This document shows, in pieces, positions 53,629 through 62,969 of a DNA stretch of 64,000 bases (positions are counted from its first letter, which is position 1; each line of letters opens with the position of its first letter). The stretch is from Actinomadura opuntiae. Its GTDB lineage: Bacteria > Actinomycetota > Actinomycetes > Streptosporangiales > Streptosporangiaceae. The DNA is taken from the NCBI RefSeq assembly GCF_030283205.1, contig NZ_JASNWF010000001.1:496001-560000 (forward strand), given 5' to 3'. A program made the position numbers and the translations under genes. The notes below the pieces were generated by a model. It saw only the letters and a list, made by a program, of their open reading frames with translations, did not search any database and had not been told where the DNA came from.

Positions 53629-54909
53629 GTGGCAACTGTAGCCGCCGTCACCATCTTCGCCGCTGCCTACGTGCTGATCGCCTCAGAAAAGGTCCACCGC
53701 ACTGCGGTGGCGCTCGGCGGCGCGGCGCTGATGCTGCTGCTGCATATCACCGACTCAGGCGCCGCGTTCTTCTCCGAGGAGACCGGCATCGACTGGAACG
53801 TCATCTTCCTGCTGCTGGGCATGATGGTGATCGTCTCGGTGCTGCGGCAGACCGGGGTGTTTGAGTACGTAGCGATCTGGGCCGCCAAACGCGCCCGCGG
53901 CAAACCCTACCGGCTGATGGTGATGCTGGTCCTGATCACCGCGGTCGCCTCGGCGCTGCTGGACAACGTTACCACCGTCCTGCTGGTCGCCCCCGTCACC
54001 TACCTGGTGTGCGAACGCCTCGCCCTCAACGTCGTGCCGTACCTGATCGCCGAGGTGATGGCCTCCAACATCGGCGGCACCGCCACCCTGGTCGGCGACC
54101 CGCCCAACATCATCATCGCCAGCCGCGGCGGCCTCACCTTCAACGAATTCCTGATCCACCTCGCACCCCTGGTCGTCGTGCTGATCGGGGTATTCTGCGG
54201 TCTGTGCCGGTGGCTGTTCAGATCCGCGTTCGTCTACGACCCCGACCGCGCCGCCGAAGTAATGGCACTGCAAGAGAAGGAGGCCATCACCGACCGGCGG
54301 CTGCTGTGGCAGGGCCTGGCGGTGCTGGGCGTGGTCATCGCGGCGTTCGTGCTGCACCCCGTCCTGCACTACCAGCCGTCCATCGTCGCGCTGCTCGGCG
54401 CCGGACTGCTGGTCGCCGCGACCAAGGTCACCACCGAACAGGCACTGGAAGAAGTCGAATGGCCGACCCTGGTGTTCTTCGCCGGCCTGTTCGTCATGGT
54501 CGGCGGCCTGGTCGAAACCGGCGTCATCGCTGATGTGTCCCGGGCCGCCGCCGACGCCACCGGCGGCGACCTGGCCGCCGCGTCAATGCTGCTGCTGGGC
54601 GCCTCCGGCGTATTGTCGGCCATCGTCGACAACATCCCCTACGTCGCCACCATGAGCCCCATCGTCTCCGACCTGGTCCACCAGCACCCCGGCACCGACG
54701 GGCACGTGCTGTGGTGGGCACTGGCGCTCGGCTCCGACCTCGGCGGCAACGCCACCGCCATCGGCGCCAGCGCCAACGTCGTCGTGCTCGGCATCGCCGC
54801 CCGCAACGGCACCCCCATCAGCTTCTGGCACTTCACCCGCTACGGCCTCATCGTCACCCCCACGACCATCGCCCTTTGCGTCCCCTACCTGTGGCTGCGC
54901 TACCTGTAG
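53629..54909 (+). CDS. ArsB/NhaD-like ion transporter (IT superfamily)
   Basis: 426 residues, GTG behind CAGGAG. 10-12 membrane helices in two repeats, each with its re-entrant signature: [16 protein letters not shown] with [11 protein letters not shown], and [15 protein letters not shown] with [13 protein letters not shown]. Proteins of this type move arsenite, Na+ or other anions/cations; substrate not determinable here (no ars genes nearby). 70 bp behind the antiporter, so possibly one operon. Confidence 0.85.
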   Translation: MATVAAVTIFAAAYVLIASEKVHRTAVALGGAALMLLLHITDSGAAFFSEETGIDWNVIFLLLGMMVIVSVLRQTGVFEYVAIWAAKRARGKPYRLMVMLVLITAVASALLDNVTTVLLVAPVTYLVCERLALNVVPYLIAEVMASNIGGTATLVGDPPNIIIASRGGLTFNEFLIHLAPLVVVLIGVFCGLCRWLFRSAFVYDPDRAAEVMALQEKEAITDRRLLWQGLAVLGVVIAAFVLHPVLHYQPSIVALLGAGLLVAATKVTTEQALEEVEWPTLVFFAGLFVMVGGLVETGVIADVSRAAADATGGDLAAASMLLLGASGVLSAIVDNIPYVATMSPIVSDLVHQHPGTDGHVLWWALALGSDLGGNATAIGASANVVVLGIAARNGTPISFWHFTRYGLIVTPTTIALCVPYLWLRYL

Positions 54910-55038
54910 CCCAACCGCTCGGCCGCCGACTTCGCACACACGGTGAGCCCTGTCCGAGGGTGATCTGCGCCCACGCATCAGCATCGGCCATCCGCCAACT
55001 TTTACTGGGATCCGCCAACTACCGCTGGGCGTCACACC
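54910..55038. other. junction in front of truncated cas1
   Basis: Contains two adjacent, similar 20-bp units (54990-55009 and 55010-55029, both ATCCGCCAACT...GGG) immediately before cas1 homology begins at 55039. Might mark the deletion or insertion point that removed the cas1 5' end. Confidence 0.3.
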
Positions 55039-55671
55039 CAGGCCACCGCCTGGGCCAACCGCCGCACCCGCCTCGATGTCGCCCGCGCCATGTACCGGAT
55101 GCGCTTCCCCGGCGAAGACCCCTCCGGCCTCACCCGGCACGAACTCCTCGGCCGCGAAGGACGCCGCGTCAAAGAGCGCTACCGCTACGAAGCAGCCCGC
55201 GTCGGCCTGGCCTGGAACGGACGCCGCTACGTCCCCGGCGACTACGACTCCGGCGACGCTGCCAACCAGGCCGTCACCGCCGCCGCCCAATGCATGTACG
55301 GCATCGCCCAGACCACCGTCGCCGCCCTCGGCTGCTCACCGGGCCTCGGTTTCGTCCACTCCGGACACGAACTCGCCTTCGTCCTAGACATCGCTGACCT
55401 CTACAAGACCGAGATCGCCATCCCCGTCGCCTTCGAGGTCGCAGCCGACGGCCCCGACGACATCGGCTCCCGCACCCGCCGCGCGATCCGCGACCGCGTC
55501 AACCAGGTCGGCCTGCTCCGCCGCTGCGTCCAGGACATCAAACGCCTCCTACTACCGGACGAGGCCACCGATGACCCCACCGGCGACGATACCGACCACG
55601 TCACCCTGCAAAGCGACCACGGCATGAACGTCGAATCCGGACGCAACTACAGCGAAGACGTGTACTGGTGA
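55039..55671 (+). pseudogene. cas1: type I-E Cas1 lacking its N-terminal domain
   Basis: Homology starts at QATAWANRRTRLDVARAMY and continues to the stop: RFPGED, WNGRRYVPGDYDSGD, CSPGLGFVHSGHELAFVLD and IADLYKTEI. The conserved His of HSGH and the Asp residues of DIADL are present, but about the first 100 residues (the beta-rich dimerisation domain) are absent and no upstream start exists in frame before ATG 55090. Cas1e integrates new spacers with Cas2e; this copy is unlikely to work. Overlaps cas2 by 4 bp. Confidence 0.85.
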
Positions 55672-56018
55672 CCGTCATCGTCCTCACCAACTGCCCCGCC
55701 GGCCTGCGCGGATTCCTCACCCGCTGGCTCATGGAGATCTCCCCCGGCGTCTTCATCGGCGGCCCCTCAGCCCGCATCAGGCAAGCCCTCTGGGACGAGG
55801 TCCACAAATACGCCGACACCGGCCGCGCTCTCCTCGCCTACACCACCAACAACGAGCAGGGCTTCACCTTCGAAACCCACGACCACAAATGGCACCCGGT
55901 CGACCACGACGGCATCACCCTCATCCGCCGTCCCAACAGCCAACCGGCCGTCTCCGCCAAACCCCCGCCTGCCGGCTGGAGCAAAGCCTCCAAACGCCGC
56001 CGCTACGGCAACCGCTAG
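55668..56018 (+). CDS. cas2: type I-E Cas2
   Basis: 116 residues, GTG in a GTGA overlap with cas1. Clear Cas2e signature: MTVIVLTNCPAGLRGFLTRW, SPGVFIGGPSARIRQALWDE and the C-terminal TTNNEQGFTFETHDHKWHPV. Full family length plus a basic tail. Partner of Cas1 in spacer acquisition. No cas3, cas5, cas6, cas7, cas8e or cas11 was found in the window. Confidence 0.92.
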   Translation: MTVIVLTNCPAGLRGFLTRWLMEISPGVFIGGPSARIRQALWDEVHKYADTGRALLAYTTNNEQGFTFETHDHKWHPVDHDGITLIRRPNSQPAVSAKPPPAGWSKASKRRRYGNR

Positions 56019-56097
56019 CCCTGGGCCCGAAATGCCGGAATTGAAAGAAGTGCTTCCAAACGCCATGATCGGCTGACAAACCCGCAGGTCACGAAGA
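56019..56097 (+). promoter_or_regulatory. CRISPR leader
   Basis: 79 bp between cas2 and the first repeat, AT-richer than the surroundings (GAAATGCCGGAATTGAAAG). Its position, with perfect repeats adjacent and degenerate repeats at the far end, fixes it as the leader side. Confidence 0.6.
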
Positions 56098-56914
56098 GTG
56101 CTCCCCGCGCACGCGGGGGTGGTCCCGACGACCGCGCCACACTCCAGGCAGACGGTGAGTGCTCCCCGCGCACGCGGGGGTGGTCCCCACCTCGCGGAGG
56201 CGTTCCGTGAGGCCTTCGGAGTGCTCCCCGCGCACGCGGGGGTGGTCCCCCGGTGCGCTTGGGGTCGTTGATGAAGACCAGGTGCTCCCCGCGCACGCGG
56301 GGGTGGTCCCGCGGAAGTCCACCGTGGAGGCGTCGCGGAGATGTGCTCCCCGCGCACGCGGGGGTGGTCCCGACGCGCCGCGAGACCAGGTCGTAGACCT
56401 CGGGTGCTCCCCGCGCACGCGGGGGTGGTCCCGCGACGGCGTAGACGGTGGCGGCCACCGGTTGTGCTCCTCGCGCACGCGGGGGTGGTCCCTTGCCGTT
56501 CACCCGGACCTCCGGGCGCGAGCGGTGCTCCCCGCGCACGCGAGGATGGTCCACGATGCCGACCGCGTCCTGGCCCTCATCTCCGTGCTCCCCGCGCACG
56601 CGGGGGTGGTCCCCAGTGCAGGCGACACAGATCTAGGCGGACAATGTGCTCCCCGCGCGCGGGGGTGGTCCCTGGCACGCCGGGCTGCTTTGGACCAGGA
56701 GGTGGTGCTCCTTGCGCCCGCGGGGGTGCCCCCGGTCGGAGGGTCGCACGTCGGTTCCGGACGGGTGTTCCCTGCGCACGCAGGGTGGTCCGTTGTTCGT
56801 CCCGAACTTGTTCGGGAGGCTGCCGTGCTCCCTGCGCACGCGGGGGTGGGCCCGCGCGGCTCACGGGCCCGTAGCCGCCGTACAGGTGCTCCCCGCGCAC
56901 GCGGGGATGGCCCT
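56098..56914 (+). CRISPR. type I-E CRISPR array, 14 repeats
   Basis: Repeats of 29 nt beginning GTGCTCCCCGCGCACGCG and ending GGTGGTCCC start at 56098, 56159, 56221, 56282, 56343, 56404, 56464, 56525, 56585, 56646, 56705, 56765, 56825 and 56886; spacers are about 31-33 nt. Repeats 1-6 and 9 are identical; repeat 7 has one change, 8 three, 10 lacks two bases, and 11-14 are increasingly degenerate. The repeat matches the actinobacterial I-E type with a CCCGCG/CGCGGG stem. Reading direction is plus, from cas2. Confidence 0.97.
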
Positions 56915-57015
56915 GCCCGCCGCCAAGGGTTTGTTTTCGCCCTCGTCGATACAGACCAAAAACCCAGGCTCCATCTTCATGAAAACCGCAGACAGTGCAG
57001 GCGTTGACCATTCAA

Positions 57016-58254
57016 TCAGTTCCTATCTTCAAGCGAAGATGGGAGACGCAGCCTCGCAACGCTCGGCAAGGACAGGAGTTGATCGTGAGCTTCGGATCTG
57101 GTGAGAAGAGGAAGCCGGCTGGGCAATCGTGCTGCCGTGAGGTGTGAGCTAGGGCATGGTGTGATCGTGCCATCGGCCGAAACATGGGCGGACGGATTGG
57201 TCCGGGGCGACACGATCAGGAGAGCAAGGCGGTCGTTCTGCCCCGCGAGGAGGTGTTGCCGGTCGCGCCCCTCACCACCGTATGTGATTACTAGACGGCG
57301 GGAGATGCCCTGGCGAAGTGCGTAGGTGTGTTGTCGCTGGTCGTCTTCCAGAAGGGCGAGCCCCGGAACCCGCTCCTCCGCCAGGTCGTCAACGTTCGTG
57401 CCGAGGAGCCTCGATGCGTGTCGACGGCTGAGCACGAGTTCGGTGGTTTCGCCATGCCGTCTGGTGAGAACGTCCATGACCAGCCGGCGGACAGCGTCTT
57501 CTGCACCAGGTCCGGCAAGTGAGGCTCCGCCCCAGGTGGTGAACAGGTCGGCACAACCGACTCCATTTGGATGGGGGCCGGATGGAGGCGGAATGGTCAC
57601 CGGGGCTGAGCGCTTGGAGGGCCAGGAACGCGCCAGTGTCGCCGAGGTGGTCCTGCTTGGCCGGACGCTGCCTCGCGCCACAACCGCGAGCAGCGCGCCC
57701 AAGGCAGCGACTCCTGCCCAGGCGAACTTCTCGAAGCGGCCGCCTTCCTCGTTGTTCGGCGAGCGATGGACGACTGCACTGCGGCTCGCCGGCGTCGCTG
57801 TTGCTTCGGTCGGCCACCTCGCTGGAGGCGGCTTGCTGCTCGTGGTGGGACGGTGTCCACTGCGATCATTGGAGGTCGAGGCTTTCGGTGGTCTGTCGCT
57901 GCGCCTTGGTTGCGCAGGAGTGCCGCGCTGTCGTGTTGTGTGGCGGTTCTCGTTGGCGTGCCGGCGCCGGGGAGGACGCTTGGCTGGTCGAGAGCCGTCG
58001 AACACAGCAGCCCAGTTGGAATCCTTTCCGGTCCTAATGCTGTGCAGCACTTCCCGACGAGCGCGTCGACAGATCTCCTTGCGGTCGATGTATCGGTCGG
58101 CGGTCGGACCGATACGCGGGCAACCCGGGGAGCGTCTAGGAGGCTCGGTGGCCTGCGCGGGCATGGCCATCGTTCCCAGGAGCAGCGGGCCCGCGACTGC
58201 GAGTACGAACCGATAAGCCGATGCCTGGTTGGGGCGTCTAATGCCGTCACCCAT
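57016..58254 (-). CDS. membrane-anchored hypothetical protein of the mobilisation operon
   Basis: 412 residues. N-terminal signal-like segment (RFVLAVAGPLLLGTMAMPAQA), an Arg/Pro/Ser-rich linker, a central membrane helix (FAWAGVAALGALLAVVARG, about residue 180) and a C-terminal alpha/beta domain (LVMDVLTRRHGETTELVLSR; RLLGTNVDDLAEERVPGLAL). Proteins of this layout occur in actinomycete integrative elements; function unknown. Last gene of the minus-strand operon, overlapping the preceding gene by 8 bp. Confidence 0.6.
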   Translation of the reverse strand: MGDGIRRPNQASAYRFVLAVAGPLLLGTMAMPAQATEPPRRSPGCPRIGPTADRYIDRKEICRRARREVLHSIRTGKDSNWAAVFDGSRPAKRPPRRRHANENRHTTRQRGTPAQPRRSDRPPKASTSNDRSGHRPTTSSKPPPARWPTEATATPASRSAVVHRSPNNEEGGRFEKFAWAGVAALGALLAVVARGSVRPSRTTSATLARSWPSKRSAPVTIPPPSGPHPNGVGCADLFTTWGGASLAGPGAEDAVRRLVMDVLTRRHGETTELVLSRRHASRLLGTNVDDLAEERVPGLALLEDDQRQHTYALRQGISRRLVITYGGEGRDRQHLLAGQNDRLALLIVSPRTNPSAHVSADGTITPCPSSHLTAARLPSRLPLLTRSEAHDQLLSLPSVARLRLPSSLEDRN

Positions 58255-58546
58255 ACGGGCCTCTCATCGCCCTCCGAGTGTGGTGGCGTTCGTACGGCGG
58301 TGACGGGCGGCGGGCGTGAGGTGCGCGGTTGGGGCGGGGGTGCTTGCGGGGCCATTTGATGGCCATGATCAGCGCGATGGGCCAGCCGATGACGGTGGCG
58401 CAGCACAGGGCGTTGACCAGCATGATGAGCAGGATCTCGTCAGCGCCGCGGATGATGGCGATGACGGTCGGAAGGACGGCGAGGACTACGAAGACGGTGA
58501 GGATGGTCAGACCCCAGATCCAACCCGCCAGGATTTGATCGGACAT
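58247..58546 (-). CDS. superinfection-immunity-like small membrane protein
   Basis: 99 residues: two hydrophobic hairpin segments (IWGLTILTVFVVLAVLPTVI; ILLIMLVNALCCATVIGWPI) ending ALIMAIKWPRK, the pattern of the T4 Imm-like superinfection immunity family, plus a basic tail. In phages Imm blocks DNA entry. Here it sits in a conjugation-type operon, where entry or surface exclusion would fit; that role is inferred. Confidence 0.6.
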   Translation of the reverse strand: MSDQILAGWIWGLTILTVFVVLAVLPTVIAIIRGADEILLIMLVNALCCATVIGWPIALIMAIKWPRKHPRPNRAPHARRPSPPYERHHTRRAMRGPYG

Positions 58547-58565
58547 GTAATGCCTCTTCTCGTCG

Positions 58566-59432
58566 TCAAAGGTTGCGGCGCCTGTTCCGGTCGGGCGTTT
58601 GGACGGTGGTCTTGCGTGCCACCGGTGTCTCGAAGGGCTGGTGGGCGCTGCTCTCCAGGGCCTGGTCGATGGTGAAGGGAAAACCTTCGGCGGCCAGCCG
58701 GGCCTGCGTGGCTTTGGCGCCTGGGGCGGATGCGGTGACCTTGGTGATCACCTCGTCCGGCAGGTTGGTGGTGGCTTCCAGGGCTGTTCGCAATTCGTCG
58801 GTGGCGGGCCGATGGAGGCGTTCGCGGAGTTGGCCGACGATGTGGTGGGCGCGTTGCTCCTGACGGGCGTTCTCCCAGTCGCTGCGGTGCGGGCCGTGGA
58901 TGGTCGCGGCCCATTCAGCGCCGCTGCCTTCGGCGAGTGCGGGACGTGCGGCCGCGGGCTCGCCGGTGCGGACGTTGGGGTCGCGGGCGAAGAACGGGGC
59001 GGCCTTGCGCATCGCGTCGAGGGGCTCCATGCCGTCGGCACGGGCTCGGTCGTGGTGGCTCATCGCGTGCGGGTGCAGGTCGCGTAGCCGGTTCTCGCAC
59101 TTGCGCACGGCCGCGGCCGCCGAGGTGCTGTTAGCGGCGTGAGGGACGGCGGCTCCCCATGCCTCGGCCACGTGCACTAGCCCGGCGTGCTGGAGCCATT
59201 TGCGGTCGTGGGCGCAAACCCACCGCGAGCGCGCCTCGGCGAACGCCGCTTGCTGGGCTGCGGATTCGACACGCTCAGCCGCTGCATCTTGTGCCAGTTC
59301 GGCGGCTTGTAACCGGGCCGCGCGGCGGGCGTAGGTCTGTTTGAGGGCGGTCGCCATTGCGATGATCTGGATCATGCGCTCGCCGCCGTGCGAGAAGCCT
59401 TCGGCGATCGGGTCCGGATGCTGGTTGGTCAT
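58566..59432 (-). CDS. hypothetical protein of the mobilisation operon
   Basis: 288 residues, ATG behind GGAGAAG. Long helices (RMIQIIAMATALKQTYARRA; QDAAAERVESAAQQAAFAEA), possible coiled coil, with two conserved-looking H/W positions (WVCAHDRKWLQHAG). No membrane segment. Separated by 27 bp from the primase gene, same strand. Confidence 0.55.
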   Translation of the reverse strand: MTNQHPDPIAEGFSHGGERMIQIIAMATALKQTYARRAARLQAAELAQDAAAERVESAAQQAAFAEARSRWVCAHDRKWLQHAGLVHVAEAWGAAVPHAANSTSAAAAVRKCENRLRDLHPHAMSHHDRARADGMEPLDAMRKAAPFFARDPNVRTGEPAAARPALAEGSGAEWAATIHGPHRSDWENARQEQRAHHIVGQLRERLHRPATDELRTALEATTNLPDEVITKVTASAPGAKATQARLAAEGFPFTIDQALESSAHQPFETPVARKTTVQTPDRNRRRNL

Positions 59433-59459
59433 GTTGCTTCTCCTTGGGAAGTGGTGGGG

Positions 59460-61487
59460 CTACTTGGTGCGGCGTGGCCGTGTCGGTCGCGCGGCCGCTC
59501 GTGTCTCGCGTCGAGGCGGGTGAGGCTCCAGATCGGGCAGTGATGGGAAGTCGGTCGCTGCCGGGGCCAGGTCCGTGGCCGGGTCTGAGGTGATTGCCGA
59601 CGCCACGGCGGCCGTGACTTCGGCCGGGTCCCACTGGGTGCGGGACGCGACGCGGGCGACTTGCCTCGCGGCCTGGTCAGGGGGCAGGCCGGCGATGACG
59701 GCGGCGGCGGCGCGGACGGCGGCCAGTCGGTTCTCGGCGAACTCCAGCGTTCCTCCGAACCGCTCCAGTCTCTCATCAATCACCAGGTCAGCCAGCGGAA
59801 TTACAGACCGTAATGCTGCTTGCACGTCTACATGTCCCGGCTTGTCGAGCAGGTTTGCGGGGTCTCGATCTGTGGGGAGCCGGGCGGTTTCGACCGGCCC
59901 GCCGATCGTGCTCAGGTGACGCCATGCGCGGATGGCTCCGACGCGTCCGGCGGGATCTCCGTCGAGCGCGAGGACCAGGCCAGAGGCACTGAGGTCGGTG
60001 TGGTGGCCAAGCGCGTCCAGGTGGGCTCTGCTGATGGCCGTTCCGCAGGTAGCGAGGGCAGCATAGGTCCCGGGCATGACGGTGTTGACCGCGATCGCAT
60101 CCAGCGGTCCTTCGACCAGCAGCGGGCGAACGCCTTGGCCGAGGCGATCGCTGGTTTCCCATAGGCCGAACAGCACCTCACGTTTGTGGAAGAGGACCGT
60201 ATCCGGAGTGTTGAGGTACTTAGGCCCGGCGAAGCCGTCCTGCTGCCGGCCAACGAATCCGACGATCGCGCCATCGCTGTTGCGGAAGGGCAGCAGGACG
60301 CGGTCACGGAAGACGTCGGTCAGTTCGCCGTCCCGTCCTGGCTTGGCCAGACCAGCGGCCACGATCACTTCATCGCTGTGGCCGCGCTTGCGGAGATGCT
60401 GGACGAGGGCTTGGCGCGACCGGACCGCATGCCCAACCTGCCATCGCGCCTGAATTTCCGGGCTGAAGCCGCGTCCGGCCAGATATGAGGCACCCCAGCT
60501 TCCGGCGAGGTTGGCGATGAAGAAGCGATGTGCCTCTTCCAATGCCGCGAGCAACTCTTCGCGGGCGCTGCTCGGCGCCTCCGTCTCCGCGTCTGGGGTC
60601 TCCCGTGATGCGGGTGATCTCGTCGATCGCTTCTGCTCGACCTGCGCCAGGACGTTCTGCTTCAGTGCAGGAGCGGAGTCGGGAGGCGGCAGCTTGCTGA
60701 GCCGGTACCGCAGCCGCGAGGCCGTGCGAACCACCTGCTCCCCCACCAGACGGACGGTCCGCGTCGCGTTGGCGCGTTCGTCGGTCCCCGCCCAGCTGCG
60801 TGGCGCAGAGAATGACAGATGCTCCGTCGGCAAGCCGGCCTCTGCCAGCACCAGGAAGGCGACCGAGTCGGCGAAGGCACGCCTGGCCCCGTGGCACTCG
60901 TCCTGGTCCAGGTTCGACGCATCCAGTCGCCCCCGGGCGTCAAGGACATGCGCGAGCTGGTGCGCGAGTCGCGTGGCGGCCGCCAGGTCGTCCATTTCGG
61001 GTGCGACCGGCAGCCGCCGGGCGGGATCTCCCAGATACGTCCAGCCCTGCCCGCGGTCCAGATAGAGACCGAGGTCAGCGGTCATCCGAGCCAGCCTCGC
61101 CAGCCCGTCTGACGTTGAGACGGGCTCGGGTTCCTCGAGTGCCACGCCGTCGGTCTGCTCGATGTCGAAGACCGGCCGCGGCTTGCCCGACCTGGAAAGG
61201 ATGCGGATACCGGTCTCGCCGCGTAGAACCTGCCGTCCCTCCTTCTTCCAGTCGTCGTAGGAACGGATATCCGTCGCCGTGCGCCTCTGTGCCGGGATAA
61301 GCAGTGTGTTGGTGAACCCATAACGTCCGTGCCGGCTTGCATGCTTGAGCCACTCCGTCCAGCTGAGGCGTCCCTCAAGCAGGCCGGCCACGCCGTACTC
61401 GGCCACCCCTTGCAAGAAGTCCGCCTGAAGGTGCCGCTCCTCTTCGGCGCCGGGTCGCTCTCGCCCGGCCGACAATGGCCCGCTCAC
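59460..61487 (-). CDS. ArdC-like plus DnaG/TOPRIM primase fusion
   Basis: 675 residues, GTG in a GTGA overlap with the DUF2637 gene. N-terminal ArdC-type single-strand DNA-binding domain (LSWTEWLKHASRHGRYGFTN; SYDDWKKEGRQVLRGETG). From about 310 a DnaG-type N-core (HRFFIANLAGSWGASYLAGR; DVFRDRVLLPFRNSDGAIVG) and a TOPRIM domain with E459 (LLVEGPLDAIAVN) and D509/D511 (LALDGDPAG). No CHC2 zinc finger. Plasmid primases of this type prime the transferred strand in the recipient; ArdC may shield it. Typical for actinomycete mobile elements. Confidence 0.8.
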   Translation of the reverse strand: MSGPLSAGRERPGAEEERHLQADFLQGVAEYGVAGLLEGRLSWTEWLKHASRHGRYGFTNTLLIPAQRRTATDIRSYDDWKKEGRQVLRGETGIRILSRSGKPRPVFDIEQTDGVALEEPEPVSTSDGLARLARMTADLGLYLDRGQGWTYLGDPARRLPVAPEMDDLAAATRLAHQLAHVLDARGRLDASNLDQDECHGARRAFADSVAFLVLAEAGLPTEHLSFSAPRSWAGTDERANATRTVRLVGEQVVRTASRLRYRLSKLPPPDSAPALKQNVLAQVEQKRSTRSPASRETPDAETEAPSSAREELLAALEEAHRFFIANLAGSWGASYLAGRGFSPEIQARWQVGHAVRSRQALVQHLRKRGHSDEVIVAAGLAKPGRDGELTDVFRDRVLLPFRNSDGAIVGFVGRQQDGFAGPKYLNTPDTVLFHKREVLFGLWETSDRLGQGVRPLLVEGPLDAIAVNTVMPGTYAALATCGTAISRAHLDALGHHTDLSASGLVLALDGDPAGRVGAIRAWRHLSTIGGPVETARLPTDRDPANLLDKPGHVDVQAALRSVIPLADLVIDERLERFGGTLEFAENRLAAVRAAAAVIAGLPPDQAARQVARVASRTQWDPAEVTAAVASAITSDPATDLAPAATDFPSLPDLEPHPPRRETRAAARPTRPRRTK

Positions 61488-62449
61488 GGTCGGCCACTTC
61501 GGGTCGAGCCGTCGCGGAGCGCAGCCACCAGCTGCTGGAGCCGGGCGGTGGCGATCGGATAGCCCAGCTCCCGCAGGCGCTCACCCAGGTAGTCCCGAGT
61601 GAACCGGATGCCCTGCCGTCGCGCCTGCCGCTGGATCCGCCGCGCGGCCAGCAGCACCTCGTCCTCGTCGCCGAGCAGCCGATCGGCAGTGGTGGACGAG
61701 CCGACCGCAAAGCGGCCGTCCGCATCAGACGCCGTTGGCAGCCTGCGCAGCAAGAGCCGGTCGGCCAGCGGCGCATCCCAGCGCCACGCCCACCGCCCGT
61801 ACTCTTCCTGCAGGCGCGACACTGCCAGCAGGTGGCGGTATTCCAGCTCGAGGCCGTCCCGATAAGCGGTGATGTGCCACAGGACCATGCGCCGCCACAG
61901 CAGCAGGCTGGAGACCGGCGCGAGCAGCCACCGCGCGGCGGGCACCCGTTCAACCCGGCGCCCAGAAGTGAGCCCGACTCGCCGGCGGATGAGATGCCGG
62001 ACGCCCTCCACCACCGTGATGAACAGGATCGGCATCGCCGCATTCATCACGCTGCCGGCCACCTCACCATGCGCGGCCGATACGTTCACCAGCACGGTGC
62101 CGCCGATGTAGGTCCAGGCGACCCAGCGCAGCACCGGCCACGGCAGATCCAGGTACTCCATCAGCAGATCCCAGGCCAGCAGGATCAAGATGCCCAGATC
62201 CATGCCGACCGGAACGATCCACGCCAGGCCCTTGAAGTGCGGCTCGGCCATCTCCCGCACGGTCGTGAACGATCCCAGTCCGCCGAGCACCGCGAGCGCC
62301 ATGATCAGCGGAGCGATCACCGCCACCGCGACCCGGACCGCGCGATCCAGCGTCCATGCCTCCGTTAGTTCTTCCGCGGAGTCCGACAGCGGGTTCTGCA
62401 CCGCGGGTTCTTGGCGCTCAGGAAGGTGACGCTGTTCGAAGATGCTCAT
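61484..62449 (-). CDS. DUF2637 (Spd-type) membrane protein
   Basis: 321 residues from ATG 62449, overlapping the previous gene by 4 bp. Four membrane segments in the first 160 residues (VAVAVIAPLIMALAVLGGLG; LAWIVPVGMDLGILILLAWD) match DUF2637. The cytoplasmic C-terminus carries an HTH-like end (GIRFTRDYLGERLRELGYPI). DUF2637 proteins are found on actinomycete conjugative elements and are linked to spreading along hyphae. Co-transcribed with the primase. Confidence 0.78.
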   Translation of the reverse strand: MSIFEQRHLPERQEPAVQNPLSDSAEELTEAWTLDRAVRVAVAVIAPLIMALAVLGGLGSFTTVREMAEPHFKGLAWIVPVGMDLGILILLAWDLLMEYLDLPWPVLRWVAWTYIGGTVLVNVSAAHGEVAGSVMNAAMPILFITVVEGVRHLIRRRVGLTSGRRVERVPAARWLLAPVSSLLLWRRMVLWHITAYRDGLELEYRHLLAVSRLQEEYGRWAWRWDAPLADRLLLRRLPTASDADGRFAVGSSTTADRLLGDEDEVLLAARRIQRQARRQGIRFTRDYLGERLRELGYPIATARLQQLVAALRDGSTRSGRP

Positions 62450-62739
62450 CGCTTTCGCCGCTCCACCATCCAGATCAGCAGCCGGGCGACGTACCGGACC
62501 TCGCTGGCCGTGCCGAGCAGCCGCCCGTGCGCCGTGACATATGCGTACGCGCCGTCCGCGCCCGCACACATGACCGTCTCCGACCACCCATCACAGCGGA
62601 CTCTCAACCGCCATCGTCCGTTGCGCGGCCGACGCACCCTCGTGGACGCGCCCAACCGCTTCAGCTCGAAGTGCAGCCGAAGCAGACGCTCCCGCCGCAC
62701 TGCCAGCTCGTGCTGCTCGACCGCTACCAGCGTTTCCAT
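62446..62739 (-). CDS. small hypothetical protein
   Basis: 97 residues from ATG 62739 with GGGGGAG upstream. Basic beta/alpha domain: RRERLLRLHFELKRLGASTR, RWRLRVRCDGWSETVMCAG, VTAHGRLLGTASEVRYVARL. First gene after the promoter-like region and coupled to the DUF2637 gene by an ATGA overlap. No family recognised. Confidence 0.6.
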   Translation of the reverse strand: METLVAVEQHELAVRRERLLRLHFELKRLGASTRVRRPRNGRWRLRVRCDGWSETVMCAGADGAYAYVTAHGRLLGTASEVRYVARLLIWMVERRKR

Positions 62740-62818
62740 CGCTCCCCCGTCGGCCAGTGGTTGACGGATCGGACCGCCGCCAACCAGAGTCGGTGAGCAA
62801 AACAATGCATCACTTAGA

Positions 62819-62834
62819 GTAGTTAGACAACTAC
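62819..62834. promoter_or_regulatory. candidate operator in front of the mobilisation operon
   Basis: Inverted repeat GTAGTT-AGAC-AACTAC, about 80 bp upstream of ATG 62739, in a locally AT-rich stretch of an otherwise empty 230-bp gap (62740-62969). On the minus strand it reads GTAGTTGTCTAACTAC, the style of GntR-family operators of actinomycete integrative elements. Regulator not seen in the window. Confidence 0.4.
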
Positions 62835-62969
62835 GATAGGCGTTCGGCGTGTCGGCGGGCCGCTCATAATCAACAGCCCGGCCTGGCGGATCACCGGGCC
62901 GACTGCCTCGTGCGGCCAAGCTCGTGCAAGGCCTCCTCCCCGAACTCCAAACGCGGCCGGGCCACTTGA

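Noticed and set aside
56015..56599. Long minus-strand ORF across the CRISPR array with repeated DHPRVRGEH
   Set aside because: This is the well-known translation artefact of type I-E repeats; the same applies to the plus-strand frames at 56159-57007 and 56646-57104.
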